NCBI GenBank assembly: GCA_026874595.1
Contig: CM049306.1
Span: 47,618,019 to 47,682,018, forward strand
Source: Sipunculus nudus
Lineage: Eukaryota; Annelida; Sipuncula; Golfingiida; Sipunculidae
Direction: 5' to 3'
Length of the DNA stretch: 64,000 bases
The translations under genes and the position numbers were made by a program. Shown here one piece after another: positions 1 to 12,683 of the stretch. Numbering within the stretch: the first letter of the stretch is position 1; every line of letters starts with the position of its first letter. Below the pieces are notes generated by a model. The model was not told where the DNA came from and searched no databases. It saw only the letters and a list, made by a program, of their open reading frames with translations.

Positions 1-681
1 CTCAAAAGAGACTTTGTGTAATAAAACAAATGCTGATAAATAATTGGCATAATTGATCTGTAATTATTACAGATCTGTGTGTTTGATTCACAAAGTAACA
101 TCTATTTTAACAGTTTGAAATGTAATCAAAGAAAGTGAAGTTATGATATATAAATATTCAGAAAGTTTTAAATATTTAAAAATGTTGGCAATCAAAATTT
201 GTGTGGGAGAAACTTTATGGTGTTTGGGCATGCAAAAGCGGTTTCTACCCATGGGGCAAATGAGTCTGACATAAACCTTTGACCAAAGGATTTAATTTTA
301 AATAATCTTCACTTAACCATTTTCTTTTGGGGAGAAATGAAGTAATATTTCAAGCCTCTATTTATCTTAAATGACCAGTGTGTTTATCTGTACAAATAGT
401 AAAGAAAAATATCACTAACAAACAGACATTTGAACATGTTTACTGTCTATAAAACATGCTAAAAACCCAAGCAACACAAACATGTGGAGCACACTTTGTC
501 TTTGTGGCTGCAATTTATGATTACACTAGGGCAAATAAATATTAATGGTGGGCAAGTGGATGCCTGATGTTACATGCCTCACTGGCAAGTACAAGCTTTC
601 TAAAATTGATGGGAATCACCAGTTTTCATGATATTTTTATTCAGTGTTACACTCATTGTATGAATATATTGTAAATTACAG
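1..681. other. Intron of gene A, no other content seen
   Basis: AT-rich, no open frame with plausible splice signals recognised. A homologue of gene B exon 10 was looked for and not found. Confidence 0.4.
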
Positions 682-723
682 GCAGCCTGCACCATGCTGT
701 ACTAGGGGAACCTGACATATGCA
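682..723 (+). CDS. Gene A tail exon (42 bp, phase 1-1)
   Basis: Acceptor TTACAG ends at 681 and donor GTAAGT starts at 724. The exon reads SLHHAVLGEPDIC in the frame that joins the next exon. It matches gene B exon 11 in length, phase and the AVL-x-E-x-P core. Confidence 0.6.
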
Positions 724-3700
724 GTAAGTTCAAGTTTTCTCATTTTTAAGGACTACTAAAATGGTCTGCATGCATCAGTCTGTCCTTCTTGCTGTCAGTC
801 CCTTCATTTGCTCTTAAGAGCCATGTTGTAGGGCGATTCCTCTGTACAGATGATAGTTTAGGGGTTATTTGCATTGTTTGATGAACCCCACATTGGAGTG
901 CATCTTTATTAGTACAAACTAAAATTGTGATCCGGGAGGATTGTTCCCATTTTTGCACCTCACAATGTTTTTGAAGAATTAAGTATGAACAGGCTTAAAA
1001 TCCTGATTTTGGACATCCAAAGGTCAGTAAAGAGAGCTTTTGGACCTCCCTCTGTTTGCCATTTATGGAATCATGCAAATTGCATTGCAACTATTATATA
1101 CTTAAGAACCACTTAACAATGTTTATATAGGCACCGGGCCTCTATATGCTTTTAAGTACCCCACAAGTTCTAAAGTAAAATGTGCAACCCATGCTGAAAA
1201 TTTGCACAACATATATCTATAGCTCTGGAAAATACATCTGCCCCACCCATGTGTTTTATAAAATATCTTTAAAACACCTGCTGCTTTCTTCTACAAATTA
1301 TGTAGACTTACTCATCACATGACTGACATGACTATGACTGATCACATGATTTTGATAACCACCTGCAGGTGGCACCACCTCTGGTGTACTGCTTTCTGCA
1401 GCCCAAAATGGTCTTGTCCACTTTTCATCAGATAAGTCAATAAATAGCCTTCAGATCATATGCAAGGTCTCCTTTGGAGCTATAGGAATTTAATGAATTC
1501 TAAATTAAATGGATACTTTTGAATTTTGCTGATGGCAGTGTTTTACCATTTCAGATGACTGGATAAATGCTACAAAATCTGTGTAACATAGCAGATCTTA
1601 AGAATGAACAAATGTTTTTATCTGCATTACAGTGCCAATTAAGTCATAAAAGAATTGTCCTACCTTTCTTAATTTTTTTCATGAGAGCAATATGTTTCCT
1701 TTTTTAACTTCAAGGGTCAAGTCGTCTAAAATTTTTTTTGTATTTTTTTGTGTTTTAATGGGATACTGTGGCTGAATTAATTCTTATGTTAATTTTTGTG
1801 ACATTCATTTTCATTGTTTTGTGAAGGTACCAATCTCATTAACTTGTCATGTGATAGCCTACATAGAGTATTTCCATTATTATGCTACCTAATATGTTGG
1901 TGAAATAATTTTGTCTTAACAATTTAATGAGGACCAATATAATCATAAAAAAAGTGGACAAACAATATAAAGATCAATATATATTAAATATATAATCTTT
2001 GATTCAGAGATAATCTTTCATTATTCGTACAAGTAACATTATAGTCATCTGCCTTTTGATGTAACAGGCATGGATAGTGTAAATAAAATGACTGTTTTAC
2101 TACAGTGTGAATGGCTATTCACCTGTGCAGAAGAGACATTTTATTCACAAAGATATTATTTCTGCTATAATTTCAAGGAAATCCTTGCAAACAAAAAGCC
2201 AATCATGTGTACAGTATATTTGTGAGAAATTCTCTCAAGTTTCAGGCCTCCATTGATAATGATCAGAAATGCTGCAACTATATTATAATCACTTGCTTTT
2301 CCAGCAGATCCCCTGCTTGGGACCAAGGTTCCTGTTTCCAGAGCAGACAGTGTCAGTGTCCAACACCAACACTTCACTGCATATCCAGACAGTGACGGTG
2401 TTCAGCAACCACAGTTCACTGCATATCCAGACATTGTCAGTGTCCAACTGTCACAGTTCACTGCATATTTAGAGAGTGTCAATGCCCAGCAACCACAGTA
2501 CACTGCACATAAGGACTGTGTCAATGCCCAGCAACCAGGTTACACTACTTACGTAGACAGTGTCGGTGTCCAGCAACCAAAGTTCAGCGCATGTCATGCC
2601 CATGCACAGCAACCACAGTTGACTGCACGTTCACCAGGTATTTTACATGTTGACTTAAAGAAGATAAATTTAGTCGGGTAAAGTTTTACTAACATATGAA
2701 GCTGTCACAAAAGGCTTGAAATCTAAGAAATAATCCTTTCGCCTAGCCTCTTTGGGCCCCAGGTGTTCAACTGGCCAAATAATGCACAGTTGTTGTTACT
2801 GTATGTCTATGTGTCGGACACATGTAACCTGTTGTTTACACACACAGCAGCACCTCAGTCATGGCTCATACAAACGCACTTGAAAACTTCAAAATAGCCG
2901 TTGAAAATAATGAAGTATTAAACCAGAACCACTTATCCTGTCGCTACACCAATTTATGAAAATAGCATTCAGGATGATCTGTCATGACCAATATTTCAGA
3001 TACAAGGTTTACCAGAGGATATGAACTAAATAAGATGAAAAAACATGCATGTAACAGGTACAGCTGATTTATATGACAATAAATACTTCTTTATTATCCA
3101 GATTTAATAGTAACATTTAGACAGAATAACATTTAGCCATTAGTCATTTTTTGGAATATGTTCCTGACAAAGACATGCAGATCAAAATCAGCTTCAACAA
3201 GAAATATTTTATTTTTAACTTTTCATCAGGAAAATGCCAGATCCAGGCTTAATTAATGTGAACAATTCTAATTAATACAAGCAGGCTATCCAGTGATCCT
3301 ACCTTTTCTGTTTTTTTCTCAGATTTATTTATTACATTTTAAAATACCTATTTTCCTGCTTTTTAATTTTGCCCTATAACATTTAAATGCCATTAATTAC
3401 TGTGAAAGTGTCTTGTGTTCTTACAAATACGTTTATTGTTATCAGCATATTTTGATGGCCATGTGATCCCAAACATGCAATTACATACTGAGTGTTACAT
3501 GAAAATTGTTCAATACATTGAGTGAATACTTTATAATTGTATTTGAATATGAATACAAATATTCAAAAGTTCCATCTTGAAACGAATACAAATACTAATA
3601 CAGGTCAAAAGAAAGTATTTGAATGCAAGTGCAAGTACTTAAAAAAAATGTATTCATGAATGCATTCATGAATACATTTATAATATTATTTTAATAATTA

Positions 3701-4437
3701 TTTATTTCAATTATATTATTTAAAAAAAAATCTTTTCTGATGATACTATTAGAATTTTAGTTTAAAAAGCCAAGTCAAAATATGTGTAACAATAGCACGC
3801 CTTTTTCCACATGTAAATAATATAAATGACATCAGCCCTCTTCCCTCTCCAAGGATTTTATCAAAATCTTTACATTACTTGAGTTAAATGCCATCATCCT
3901 CATAAATCAGCTTATATAACCTCACACAACCAACATTTGACAACCCCTTTTTCCAAATCATATTTTATGATCATAAATAACCTCCTGATTGACAGGTACG
4001 TGTTGTGGCTGGGGCCATGCACACAGCCCCACAAGCTCAGTGTGTATATGTTGACACCTGTGATCCCACCCAATACACTATTTTTAAAACTCATGTACAG
4101 GAGTAATATTTTGGCAAGTACCAATTTATTTCTAAGAGAAGACACTATATTTTCAGGTAATACAACATGCTTTTTAGGTGATTAGGCCCCTTTAATAATG
4201 TTTTGTTTATTATGGCTGGGAACAAGTTATAGGATGAAAACTGTAAAATCCGATAGAAAATGTAAATTTCTCCTATTGTTGACAGGCTATGCCCCCATGG
4301 TTGATCTACAGAAGCCGGTACATCCAGACGACGTGTCCCACTTTAGCGGTCAAACGGCAGCCTCTGCCTGTCTCAGGACAATGTCAGACCAAAACAGTAA
4401 ACCACTGAGTGAGTTCCAAAACCTGCATCACTGCTGA
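682..4437 (+). CDS. Gene A: 3' part of IL-17-receptor-like gene (tail exons only)
   Basis: Three coding exons are seen: 682-723, 2305-2637 and 4286-4437 (TGA 4435-4437). All introns are phase 1 with AG acceptors and GT donors. The last exon matches the last exon of gene B (44280-44437): shared pattern HPDxVSHFS, TAxS, LRT, NSxPLS and a final HC-stop. Exon 682-723 is 42 bp like gene B exon 11 and shares the AVL.E.P core; exon 2305-2637 begins with the PLLGT block of gene B exon 13. The gene is therefore a tandem paralogue of gene B, and the ectodomain and membrane exons lie left of the window. No equivalent of gene B exons 10 or 12 was found. Function is inferred from gene B: a membrane receptor tail. 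Confidence 0.75.
2305..2637 (+). CDS. Gene A tail exon with 14-residue repeats
   Basis: Open for 333 bp between acceptor TTTTCCAG and donor GTATTT, phase 1 in and out. It starts PLLGT like gene B exon 13, then holds about seven 14-residue units of the type DSVxVQQPQFTAYP. The acceptor could also lie 3 bp downstream (at 2308) without changing frame. The frame has no stop although the other frames do, which supports coding. Confidence 0.75.
2346..2636 (+). repeat. Coding 42-bp tandem repeat, ~7 units
   Basis: Units start at 2346, 2388, 2430, 2472, 2514, 2556 and 2598; the last is one codon short. The period is exactly 42 bp, so indels have been kept in frame. The consensus residues are D-S-V-x-V-Q-Q-P-Q-F/Y-T-A-Y-P. 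Gene B keeps a single unit (SASVQQMQYISPP) at the matching place. Confidence 0.85.
4286..4437 (+). CDS. Gene A terminal coding exon
   Basis: Acceptor TTGACAG ends at 4285; phase 1; stop TGA at 4435-4437. It aligns residue by residue with the gene B terminal exon from HPD to the final HC, which is the strongest proof of paralogy. Confidence 0.85.
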
Positions 4438-4982
4438 AATAGTCCTCCAGAAGGACAGGTCATACACTTGATCCTTACAGAGTGGTCAGGGGACATTAAT
4501 TCCATTTCATTCCTATCACTGCCTGCTTCCAAAACCAGGTTTTACTTAATATGGCAACCAGGGCTCTGGCAAAGAATGTTCTGACCAATGAGAGCAGGAC
4601 ATTGTGTGTTCGAATTTAAAAAAAAATCAATACTCCACTCTCAATGGTTGGAACATTTTTGGCCCTGGTGGCTGTATACAGCAAAGATGACCTTTACCAG
4701 CACAGGTTAAGATGAATTGGTAACTTAGTAGGAGTGAATGTAACTTTAGAACTGTGTAAGAGTTTATACAGTTTGTAGTAATTATAAAAGTGTACATACA
4801 TCGAAAGTTCATTGACCTGTTGGAGTTTTAGTGTTAGCTTCAGAAGCCATGAACTACTCTTTGAGTACACATTTAAAGATTCTTCAGTGTGTTCTCATTC
4901 ATCATTTGTGATAAGCAATTTAAGGCTTGACATAATTATATGGTTGTATGTAAATGCAGTGATATGTCTTTAAGACATTTCA

Positions 4983-4988
4983 AATAAA
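4983..4988 (+). terminator. Candidate poly(A) signal of gene A
   Basis: AATAAA lies 546 bp after the gene A stop codon in AT-rich sequence without an open frame. Other AATAAA motifs occur further on, so the true 3' end is uncertain. Confidence 0.3.
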
Positions 4989-7559
4989 TGCCATTGTTGA
5001 TTATTTTTGCAATTAATTGAGGTCATATGTTGACTATTCTTGCTGCATTAAATGCAGAAATGACTAGTTTAGCTTTGTATATACATAGCTTTTATAGTAT
5101 TTAGTTATTCAAAGGCCAGTTTAGGGAAGTCTAGTTAAAATTGTGTCAAAGCATCATTTTAATAGCATTTGGGGACATGTAGTGGATACATATGCTTTAA
5201 GCATTTATATTTACGTTTATTAATATTAATGTAATTCTGGTAATAGAAATGTGTGAAAGGATTGCTTCAGAAGTTCTAAGGTTAAGAGAGCTAGTATGCA
5301 ATCTGCAAGGTGAGGAATTCTCTGTTATCTTATTTTGTCCAAGAATATAAAAAAATAAGAAATTTTAATATTATCCCCTGGATACTTTTTGAAGAAAAAA
5401 TAAACCCAGTTTTTCTTGATAATGTTAAATATAATTTTTTAAGGATAGGTCCTCCCCCTGTTGTTGGCATTGTCTATGAAATTAAACTAATGGTAAGACT
5501 GATATTATAAATAAATCTTTCAGACTTCTTGTTTTATATGCACAGGGCTCAGAATAATCAAACATTCATAATAATATGTTGATAAGATATTAAAGTGAAC
5601 CTCTTGGGTTCTTTCCAGATTTCACTTGATTTCCCGTCTGCAATCCAGCACCTTAACAAATCCTACCCCTAGTTTAAATTATGACCAGCCATGCCTGTTT
5701 AAGCAGGATATATTTATAAACCATGAAAACTGCCAAGCACAGGTTGGCCTAAGAACCTCTTCTAGGATTGAGAAGGTGCTCACTAGAGTGCATACCCGTG
5801 CAATAACAATACAAGTGGATCCATTCCTTTACCTAGAACCAGTGGAAAATTAAATAGGGTCTTCCCTGGTCCATGTCCCATCATTCTGCAAATTTTCTTC
5901 GAAATCTATCCTGTGAATTTAGTGGAAAATAAAGAAAAATAAACCAACAAACTTGGATGAAAACATAATCTCTTTAATTAATGGAGGTAAAAAGCTTATA
6001 TATTAGTTGATATATTCATATCCATTCCAATTAACAGCTACAGTTTATTTTCAAAGTTTATAAACCACAACTTCTAGAGGTCCACTGGAAATTTGATTGG
6101 CATTGTTATCTGTGTGAATGTGTGGAGGAATGTTAGTTTGTTTTGATCTTTCATCATTGCATAAAATGTTTGTATATTACAATATTTTAACTCTTGTTAA
6201 ACCTGTGGTCTGAAAGTATGTCAATAGTTAATCTGTTGTTCCAGTTAAATGAGAAACTTGTAAATAAATGTCAAGTCTGAGGAAAGTCTAAGAAAATTGA
6301 GTATTACATTCTTTAAATGTAAAATTCTATAGTACTTGAATAACTAAAACACTGTCTGATGTCATACTTTCATTACATTGTATACTTTTTTGCTTATTAA
6401 AGATGTCCATTTGTATGAAAACATACCTGGAATATACACAATTAAATATAAGTTTATGACAACAACCTGATCTTGTTAATAAAACCAAAAGAATCAAGAG
6501 ACTGTCCATTTGAATAGTTTATATATTGAATAAGTAATATTTATATTGTAATGTTGTTAATGTTGTTCAAGGACTACTTTTCAGGAAAGTCTTTCATAAT
6601 TCATATATTGATAATTGATATACATGTGCCATTTGTAAATAAATATTTTGTGTTTTGTAGAAATATAGATATATATGAAATTGAATGATAAGATCATTCA
6701 ATCAATGATTGCCTGATTTATATGCTGTGCATTAAGCTTTTGATTTGTTACCTATTTTTTTCTACTACTAGCAGATCACACCATCTTTGCAATGTTTAAC
6801 TTGCAAACCTGTTATACAGGCCATATTAGATTTTTAAGTGAGACACTATACATTACTCATCTTTCATATAGGTATCTTTTTGATAGAGGTTTGTTTTGTA
6901 CAAGACTTAAGCCATGTGCAGTGCCTATGAATAAAGCACTAATTAGTCAAAATAACTGATTTGACCTTTTTATGTTTGCTTGTATTTATTATGTAATCAT
7001 CAGAATGAATTTGTGATCATGAAAGAAATTAAGTGGAGCATGTAGGTTGTGGTATATAAGTCTTTATCACAACGGGCATGTTACCACTAACAAGAAGGTT
7101 GTTTGTTTAGATTCCCATTTAAACACAGAGGTGTTGAAACTGAATAGTGTGTATGTGTGTGTGTACCGGCTACATGATTAAACCAGTTATACATTGAAAT
7201 TTACATGTTCTCATCAAAAGGTCTTTGAGAAAAATAAGCAGGGATGATGATACCAACAGGATTTTTACCCATCCTCAACCAAATTGTAATACATGCAGGC
7301 TACAGGGAGAGCATTTTGTTGGCACCTTTCATCTTTCAAGAGTGAGAGTCTGCAGTCAGTATCTGCAGGTGCTTCTCTAAGTAAATGCTGCCTCATCGAC
7401 AAACAAGAGTTCCCAAATGAGAACCTGTAAAATCTTGCTTTTGGTTTTCAAGCAGGCAAGGTTGTTATCTCCTCTGTCTTGGTCGAGACAAGCTAGGTTT
7501 AAGATCTTTCCATCAAAGAATGAAAAGACGGAGGGCATGTGTATAGTCTTGTATCACAG
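4989..7559. other. Intergenic, AT-rich, nothing recognised
   Basis: Short open frames only, with no family similarity, no exon-like splice framing and no clear repeat ends. Confidence 0.4.
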
Positions 7560-8870
7560 ACAATAGCAGCCCCACCCGACTTCGCGTATAGCCCACATAC
7601 GGTCGCTCCCGCGCGGTCTTCCTACGCTACGCAGCTCCCCACTGTGTATGACATAGAAATGGATATTTAGGCCGCATTATTTGTAGTTATAGGTCCCATA
7701 TAGCCATAAGAGGCACTATAGGTTTATTCATTCTAAATTTGCATGAGGTCCATGCATGACAAGCACTCCAGGGTGGAGAGGGAGTATCATTGTGGTGAAG
7801 ACCTTGGTCAGGACTCAGAGTGAAAGGCGGTTTGGACGGGAGCCAAACTCATAGTTCGTGGTCACAGGTCCAGCATCACAACCATTATCTCCTATGCACC
7901 ACATCACTCAATGTCTACAGGTGAAACCCAACTTCCATATCTTGATATTGTGAGGGTCAGCAGTAGGAGTAGAAAATGGTTTAGTATATTAGTGCAATCA
8001 CACGGCTGTCTTGGACTTGTATGGAGGTAGATATATCAGGACGTATCCACAGGTTCCTTCCATGTTGTCGTGGATGGATATGAGGATGCTTTGCTACTTA
8101 TTTCGGAGGGGGCAGCCCAAGGAATTGATGAGGTTGGTAAAAGTAGTGTACAAGGGCATATGCTGTTCCCTGCATTTCTCCTGCAGTTGGCAAAGTTCCT
8201 TTAGAGCACTGTGCGTTTACTCTATTATGGGTGCCAGTTTTGGGTTCTAACAAAAACGCAATTTGAAAAGCTGGAAAGCGCGTACTTCTAGTTGTAGAGA
8301 TAAATGGTTTTAAAGTAGATGCCAGAGGCAATATTACCGCCAGGCGTTTAAACTCTATGGCTAGAAAAAGAACTTTGCTAAATACCTCACAAACGGATGC
8401 TTAATACCTAAATAACAGATTCAAACAAGGCGACACCTGCATTTTTACAATATTCATACAGCGGCAGGAAGCAAACTGAGTGGCACATTGTGTGCGCGCA
8501 ACACTGACATTAACAGAATACAGGGCGAGGCCAAAATGCCAGGTGTAACATTATTAGACACGACGTATGGACAGGCGACGAAGAGAGCAAAGGCTGATGT
8601 TAGAGTAGGATGAGTTATTGGTACTGATGCTGACGAAGATTTGACGTTCATGGACATGAGCCACCAATTTTTAGTACTAATGGCTGTATACGTGAAACGT
8701 CGTTTATTGTTTGATGGCGACTGGTGATCTCCCCATTCTCTAACTAGTCCCGCTGAAAGCCCAGAACAGCATTGTCGGGCTGCCTATAACAAAACACCAT
8801 GAAACACTCGTTTAATGAAAAACTGAGCCAAAACCTGAATTGGCATCGATTGAAAATTTATCACGTTATG
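7560..8870. other. Intergenic block with raised GC and CpG
   Basis: From about 7575 the sequence carries many CpGs (for example CGCGTATAG and CTCCCGCGCGG), unlike the CpG-poor flanks. Open frames here (up to 79 residues) look random. It could be a young repeat copy not yet mutated by methylation, or a regulatory island; neither is proven. Confidence 0.3.
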
Positions 8871-10845
8871 GCGAACGTGTGAGCTTATGCGATGGCGCAG
8901 CGTCGTCCGTGTACGTTAACCCAAGCTATCTCAAAAACAGTTGGAGTTAGCAACAGTGCTTTTATGGAAGAATCCATGATATGACAAATTTTATCGGATT
9001 GAGCTTATTTTTTTTTGCTATCTGCATTGATTTAGATTTTATCGGGAAAATGCAAAAACTTTTAAAAATCTTCTCCGAAACTCACCAGCAAAATTGTTAA
9101 CTATTTCACAGAAATAATCCCTGAATCAAAATCAAGTATTGTTTGGATGATTCCAGTTCGGTGATTTTTGGCCGAGTTACAGGAAACTGACCTGATTCAT
9201 TTCATCAACAACAAAAAATTCTAAAAATAACAATCTCAGAAACGACAGGAGCAAGCATTACCAAGTTTTGTGCATGCTAATGTTGGTCACAAGACTCATA
9301 TTTGAAATGATTTTTTCGTAATTTTCTCAGCTTCTACATTAAAAATGGGTCATGATGAAACCGAATGGTTTAGATTTTCCAAAGAATTATCCTAGGGTAG
9401 GGTTCTCTCAATTGTCTAAGAATGGATAAGAGTTCATTGATTATTGGTAGAGTCAGAGAAAGCTGATGATTTTTTCTTGTGGCCAAGTAAGCCTATATCA
9501 AACTTACGGCTGCAATAGTCTTCTTTTACAAAACTGTAACATTGCATAAAATTTATCCTTAGGTAGTCTTTGTTCAGTTTTACTTATGATTTTGGCTGAA
9601 TTATTAGACAGTCTTAGGACTGGACTGTGAGATACTTTGGTAAACAAAGTTATTAGATTTATTGTGGTAGCAGAGCTTTGTGGGTATAAAAACAGAGCGG
9701 TGCAGGCAACATTAATAATTGGTGTCCATATACAACTTATGTGAACGATAAATCCATGAATAAAATATATCCGTATTCTGATTTTGTTTTGAATAGGCAT
9801 CTGTAATTATTTTAAACGTTTTTAATAAACAATCTTATTAATATGTCAGCATGAAAAAAAGCATTGTGGCCAAAGTCATTCAGTACTTGTAAAAAGATTG
9901 GCAACAGGCCAAGATTTTATCCGTATCTATAAACAGCTTTGCAAACTTCAAGACAATTTCATATTTGGCAACAGGCCAAGTTTCAGTCTGTTTCAATTAA
10001 TATATTTTTGGCAGTTCTCCAACTATCAGTTTAGGCAACAGGTTAAGAGTTAAGAGTCCGTGCAGCTAGGTAAAGGTCAAGAGTTTACTGCGCTGCACCT
10101 ATAAATTAGTTTCCGTTCACTTGGGTGCAACTGCCTTCCTCAGTTGAGCTTGGCCATCGGAGTGCACCTGTCTGAGAAGTTTGATGTATCACCCTGAAAA
10201 TTTGGCCTGCTCATACATCTTTGATGGCTTTCTCGAACAGAACACAAGACTGGTGGCGCCACCTGCAATAATTTTTGCTCAGTGTATGTCCCTGTTTATT
10301 TCTCAGTAGGGATTTGACATATCAGCCTGAAATTATGAATGTCTTTACATCACGGAAAGATTCGTCTACACAACACTGGTGGCGCCACTTACATTATTTT
10401 TTAGCACGGTGTATGTCCCTGCTTATTTCTCAAGAGGGATTTGAAATGTCGGCCTTGAATTGTGCATGTCCATGCATTTCGAATAGCATCGTATACAAGA
10501 CTTATGGCGCCACCTACAATTGCTTTTGGGTTCAATGCATCCGTGCACATAGCTCAAGGGTAGTTTGAAGTATCTGCCTGAAATGTTGCATGTCCATACA
10601 TCTTCGATGGCTTTCTCATACACAAGACTGGTGGCGCCACGTACAAACATTTTTGTGTTTTGTCCATCAATGTCAGTATTTCAGTGACGTCTGTGTTGCT
10701 TGTAATGGGGTCCAAAATATTTAGCACTTGCATATTTTATGTACATGTCACACATGTACTTTAAAAGTAATCAAGTACTTTTCAAATAATGGTCAAGCAT
10801 GTTATCATGTATGTAAAGAGTGGAAACCATTTTGTACGAATTTAA
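8871..10845 (+). mobile_element. TIR element, GCGAACCTGTG family, copy 1 (right end decayed)
   Basis: The left end GCGAACGTGTGAGCTTATGC matches the left end of the copy at 22956. The right part (GGTCAAGCATGTTATCATG, ending at 10809) matches the segment before the right end of the copy at 61681. The expected CACAGGTTCGC end is no longer clear. It has no coding capacity. The inner part 10250-10650 is tandemly repeated. Confidence 0.5.
10250..10650 (+). repeat. ~125-140-bp tandem repeats with GGTGGCGCCAC palindromes
   Basis: Four diverged units each carry GGTGGCGCCAC or a near variant, then TTTTGCTCAGTGTATGTCC, then a CAGTAGGGATTTGACATAT-like block. The same unit recurs at 26090-26360 and, inverted, at 61860-62070. 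Confidence 0.7.
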
Positions 10846-11501
10846 ACACTTCATTGTGGACAATATGAAGACAATTGGGACCAAGCCTGGTAATTTGAAC
10901 TTATTCTACCTGTTGGTTTGTGTACGTCTTCTGTGTTGTGTGGATCCGTGAGACAGCGTTCTGGAGACCTTCAGTTATCCAAACTCAATTGTTTCAAATA
11001 TCTTGTCTAACTAAGAAATTTTTTGTTTTTGTTTGAGATGTTGGCATTAAGAAGATGATTTTGCTGTTACATTTTACTTCGTGCTACTAAAACATTGGAT
11101 AATGTATTACACTCTGCGAAGAACAAAGTGTAGGTTTTTGAGTGTGACGTTTATTGATTGGGAAAGTACAGATGTTTTGAGTCTGACAAAGTTTACAATT
11201 GCTAGATAAACGGATTGCATCTTATACGTGCAAAGATAGGGACTTGCTTTGAAGCCAGCTTTCCCAGAAGTTTTGATCAGTAGTCGCCTATTCTTTCTGT
11301 ATAAATTTAGCAAGTAGAATTTCCGTATTTTCTAACTTGCATCCAGCAAAATTAACCTTTACTCAAATCTGATTCTTGTTTCTCGGGCGTGGAATGTTGT
11401 AGACTATAGGTAGACAATATAAGCTTTCATAGAGCAGAATGCATATTATATTTACTGGTACCTCGTGCCTGTCCCGGGCATGATCAGTTTAGCGCCAAAT
11501 A

Positions 11502-11589
11502 CAGTGGCGGATCCAGAAATTCGAGAATAGGAGAGCGCTAATATTGGGAATTATTAAATCTATAGGTTCTTAAGATTTTGTTGTGTAAA

Positions 11590-11662
<73 letters not shown>

Positions 11663-12678
11663 ATTAGAAATATTTGGTATTTTTTATTTTATCTTTTTTT
11701 TTTCACCATGTGCTTTTTAAATTAATTATAGGTATATGGAGAAGGGTATGGGAGGGGTTGTCCACCTCCGATATTGGGATTTTTTTTAATATGAAATGTA
11801 AAGAGGACATTTTGAGGCACCTGTCACATAAAATATGAGGATTCGGGGGTATATTAACGTGTGGCCGGCTTTCATATTTATATTTCTTCAAAATAAGGCT
11901 ATTAACTAGAAAGTAAAATGTTGATGTCAGTGGAGAAAATGCGTATCCATGGTTATAACTTGGAAAATATTATCATCTTTAAAAGCATGGGCGTCAATAT
12001 AAGGGGGATATGGGGGTATATATATCCCCACTTTTTAGCAAGGGGGATGATCTTTGGTTCAATTTCTGAGTCATATATGATATATTTTATATCTAAACCT
12101 GATTTAGAATTAACATATACTGGAAACAGAATACCTTATTTTCTAAAACCTTATTCTTAATTGTAATATATTTAAATATTTCACACATACAATAAATAGG
12201 GTATATATATATGTATATATATACAGTGTGTGCCCCCCCCCACCCTTGAAGACAAATTGACGACACTGTTAAAAAGTAATTCTCGTGGTAAAATAATTGT
12301 TAAAATGTGTAAGTCGTATACGTCAAACTTTTTACCCGCTTCACGGCCTTCATAGGAAGGCTGGGCTTCAATTACAGGAGGATGAGATTTGGGGGTTCCT
12401 CCGTGTTATGACCCAGCAGAGTGTAATATCAGAAAGACTCGTTATAGAAATATTTGGTTGCTGTCTTAATATGGACTCAATCACAAAGCTGTTCATTAAT
12501 ATCCTCAACTTATGAACTGGAAAGTAATGAACTGTGGATAATTTAATAATCTAATTGCTAGGGAATAAAAAAGAAATTTGAAAAATGAAAATTAATTACG
12601 AATAAATGGGAAAAGAAATAGATAAAATGAAAGATGTTTTAGATCACCCCCCCCCCCCCCCCCGCGGATCCGCCACTG
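11502..12678. mobile_element. Non-autonomous hAT-like element, 13-bp TIRs, 5-bp TSD
   Basis: The ends CAGTGGCGGATCC (11502-11514) and GGATCCGCCACTG (12666-12678) are perfect inverted repeats. They are flanked directly by AAATA on both sides (11497-11501 and 12679-12683). CAGTGGCGGATC-type ends are known from hAT elements of invertebrates, and a 5-bp duplication fits the hAT5 type; that class call is inference. There is no transposase frame. Inside are a long (TA)n run and poly-C runs. Confidence 0.75.
11592..11662. repeat. (TA)n microsatellite
   Basis: About 70 bp of nearly pure TA, inside the hAT-like element. Confidence 0.95.
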
Positions 12679-12683
12679 AAATA

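Noticed and set aside
2207-2472. Short + frames over the 42-bp repeats
   Set aside because: They are in the wrong frames. The frame with splice signals and the gene B match stays open for all 333 bp, while these stop.
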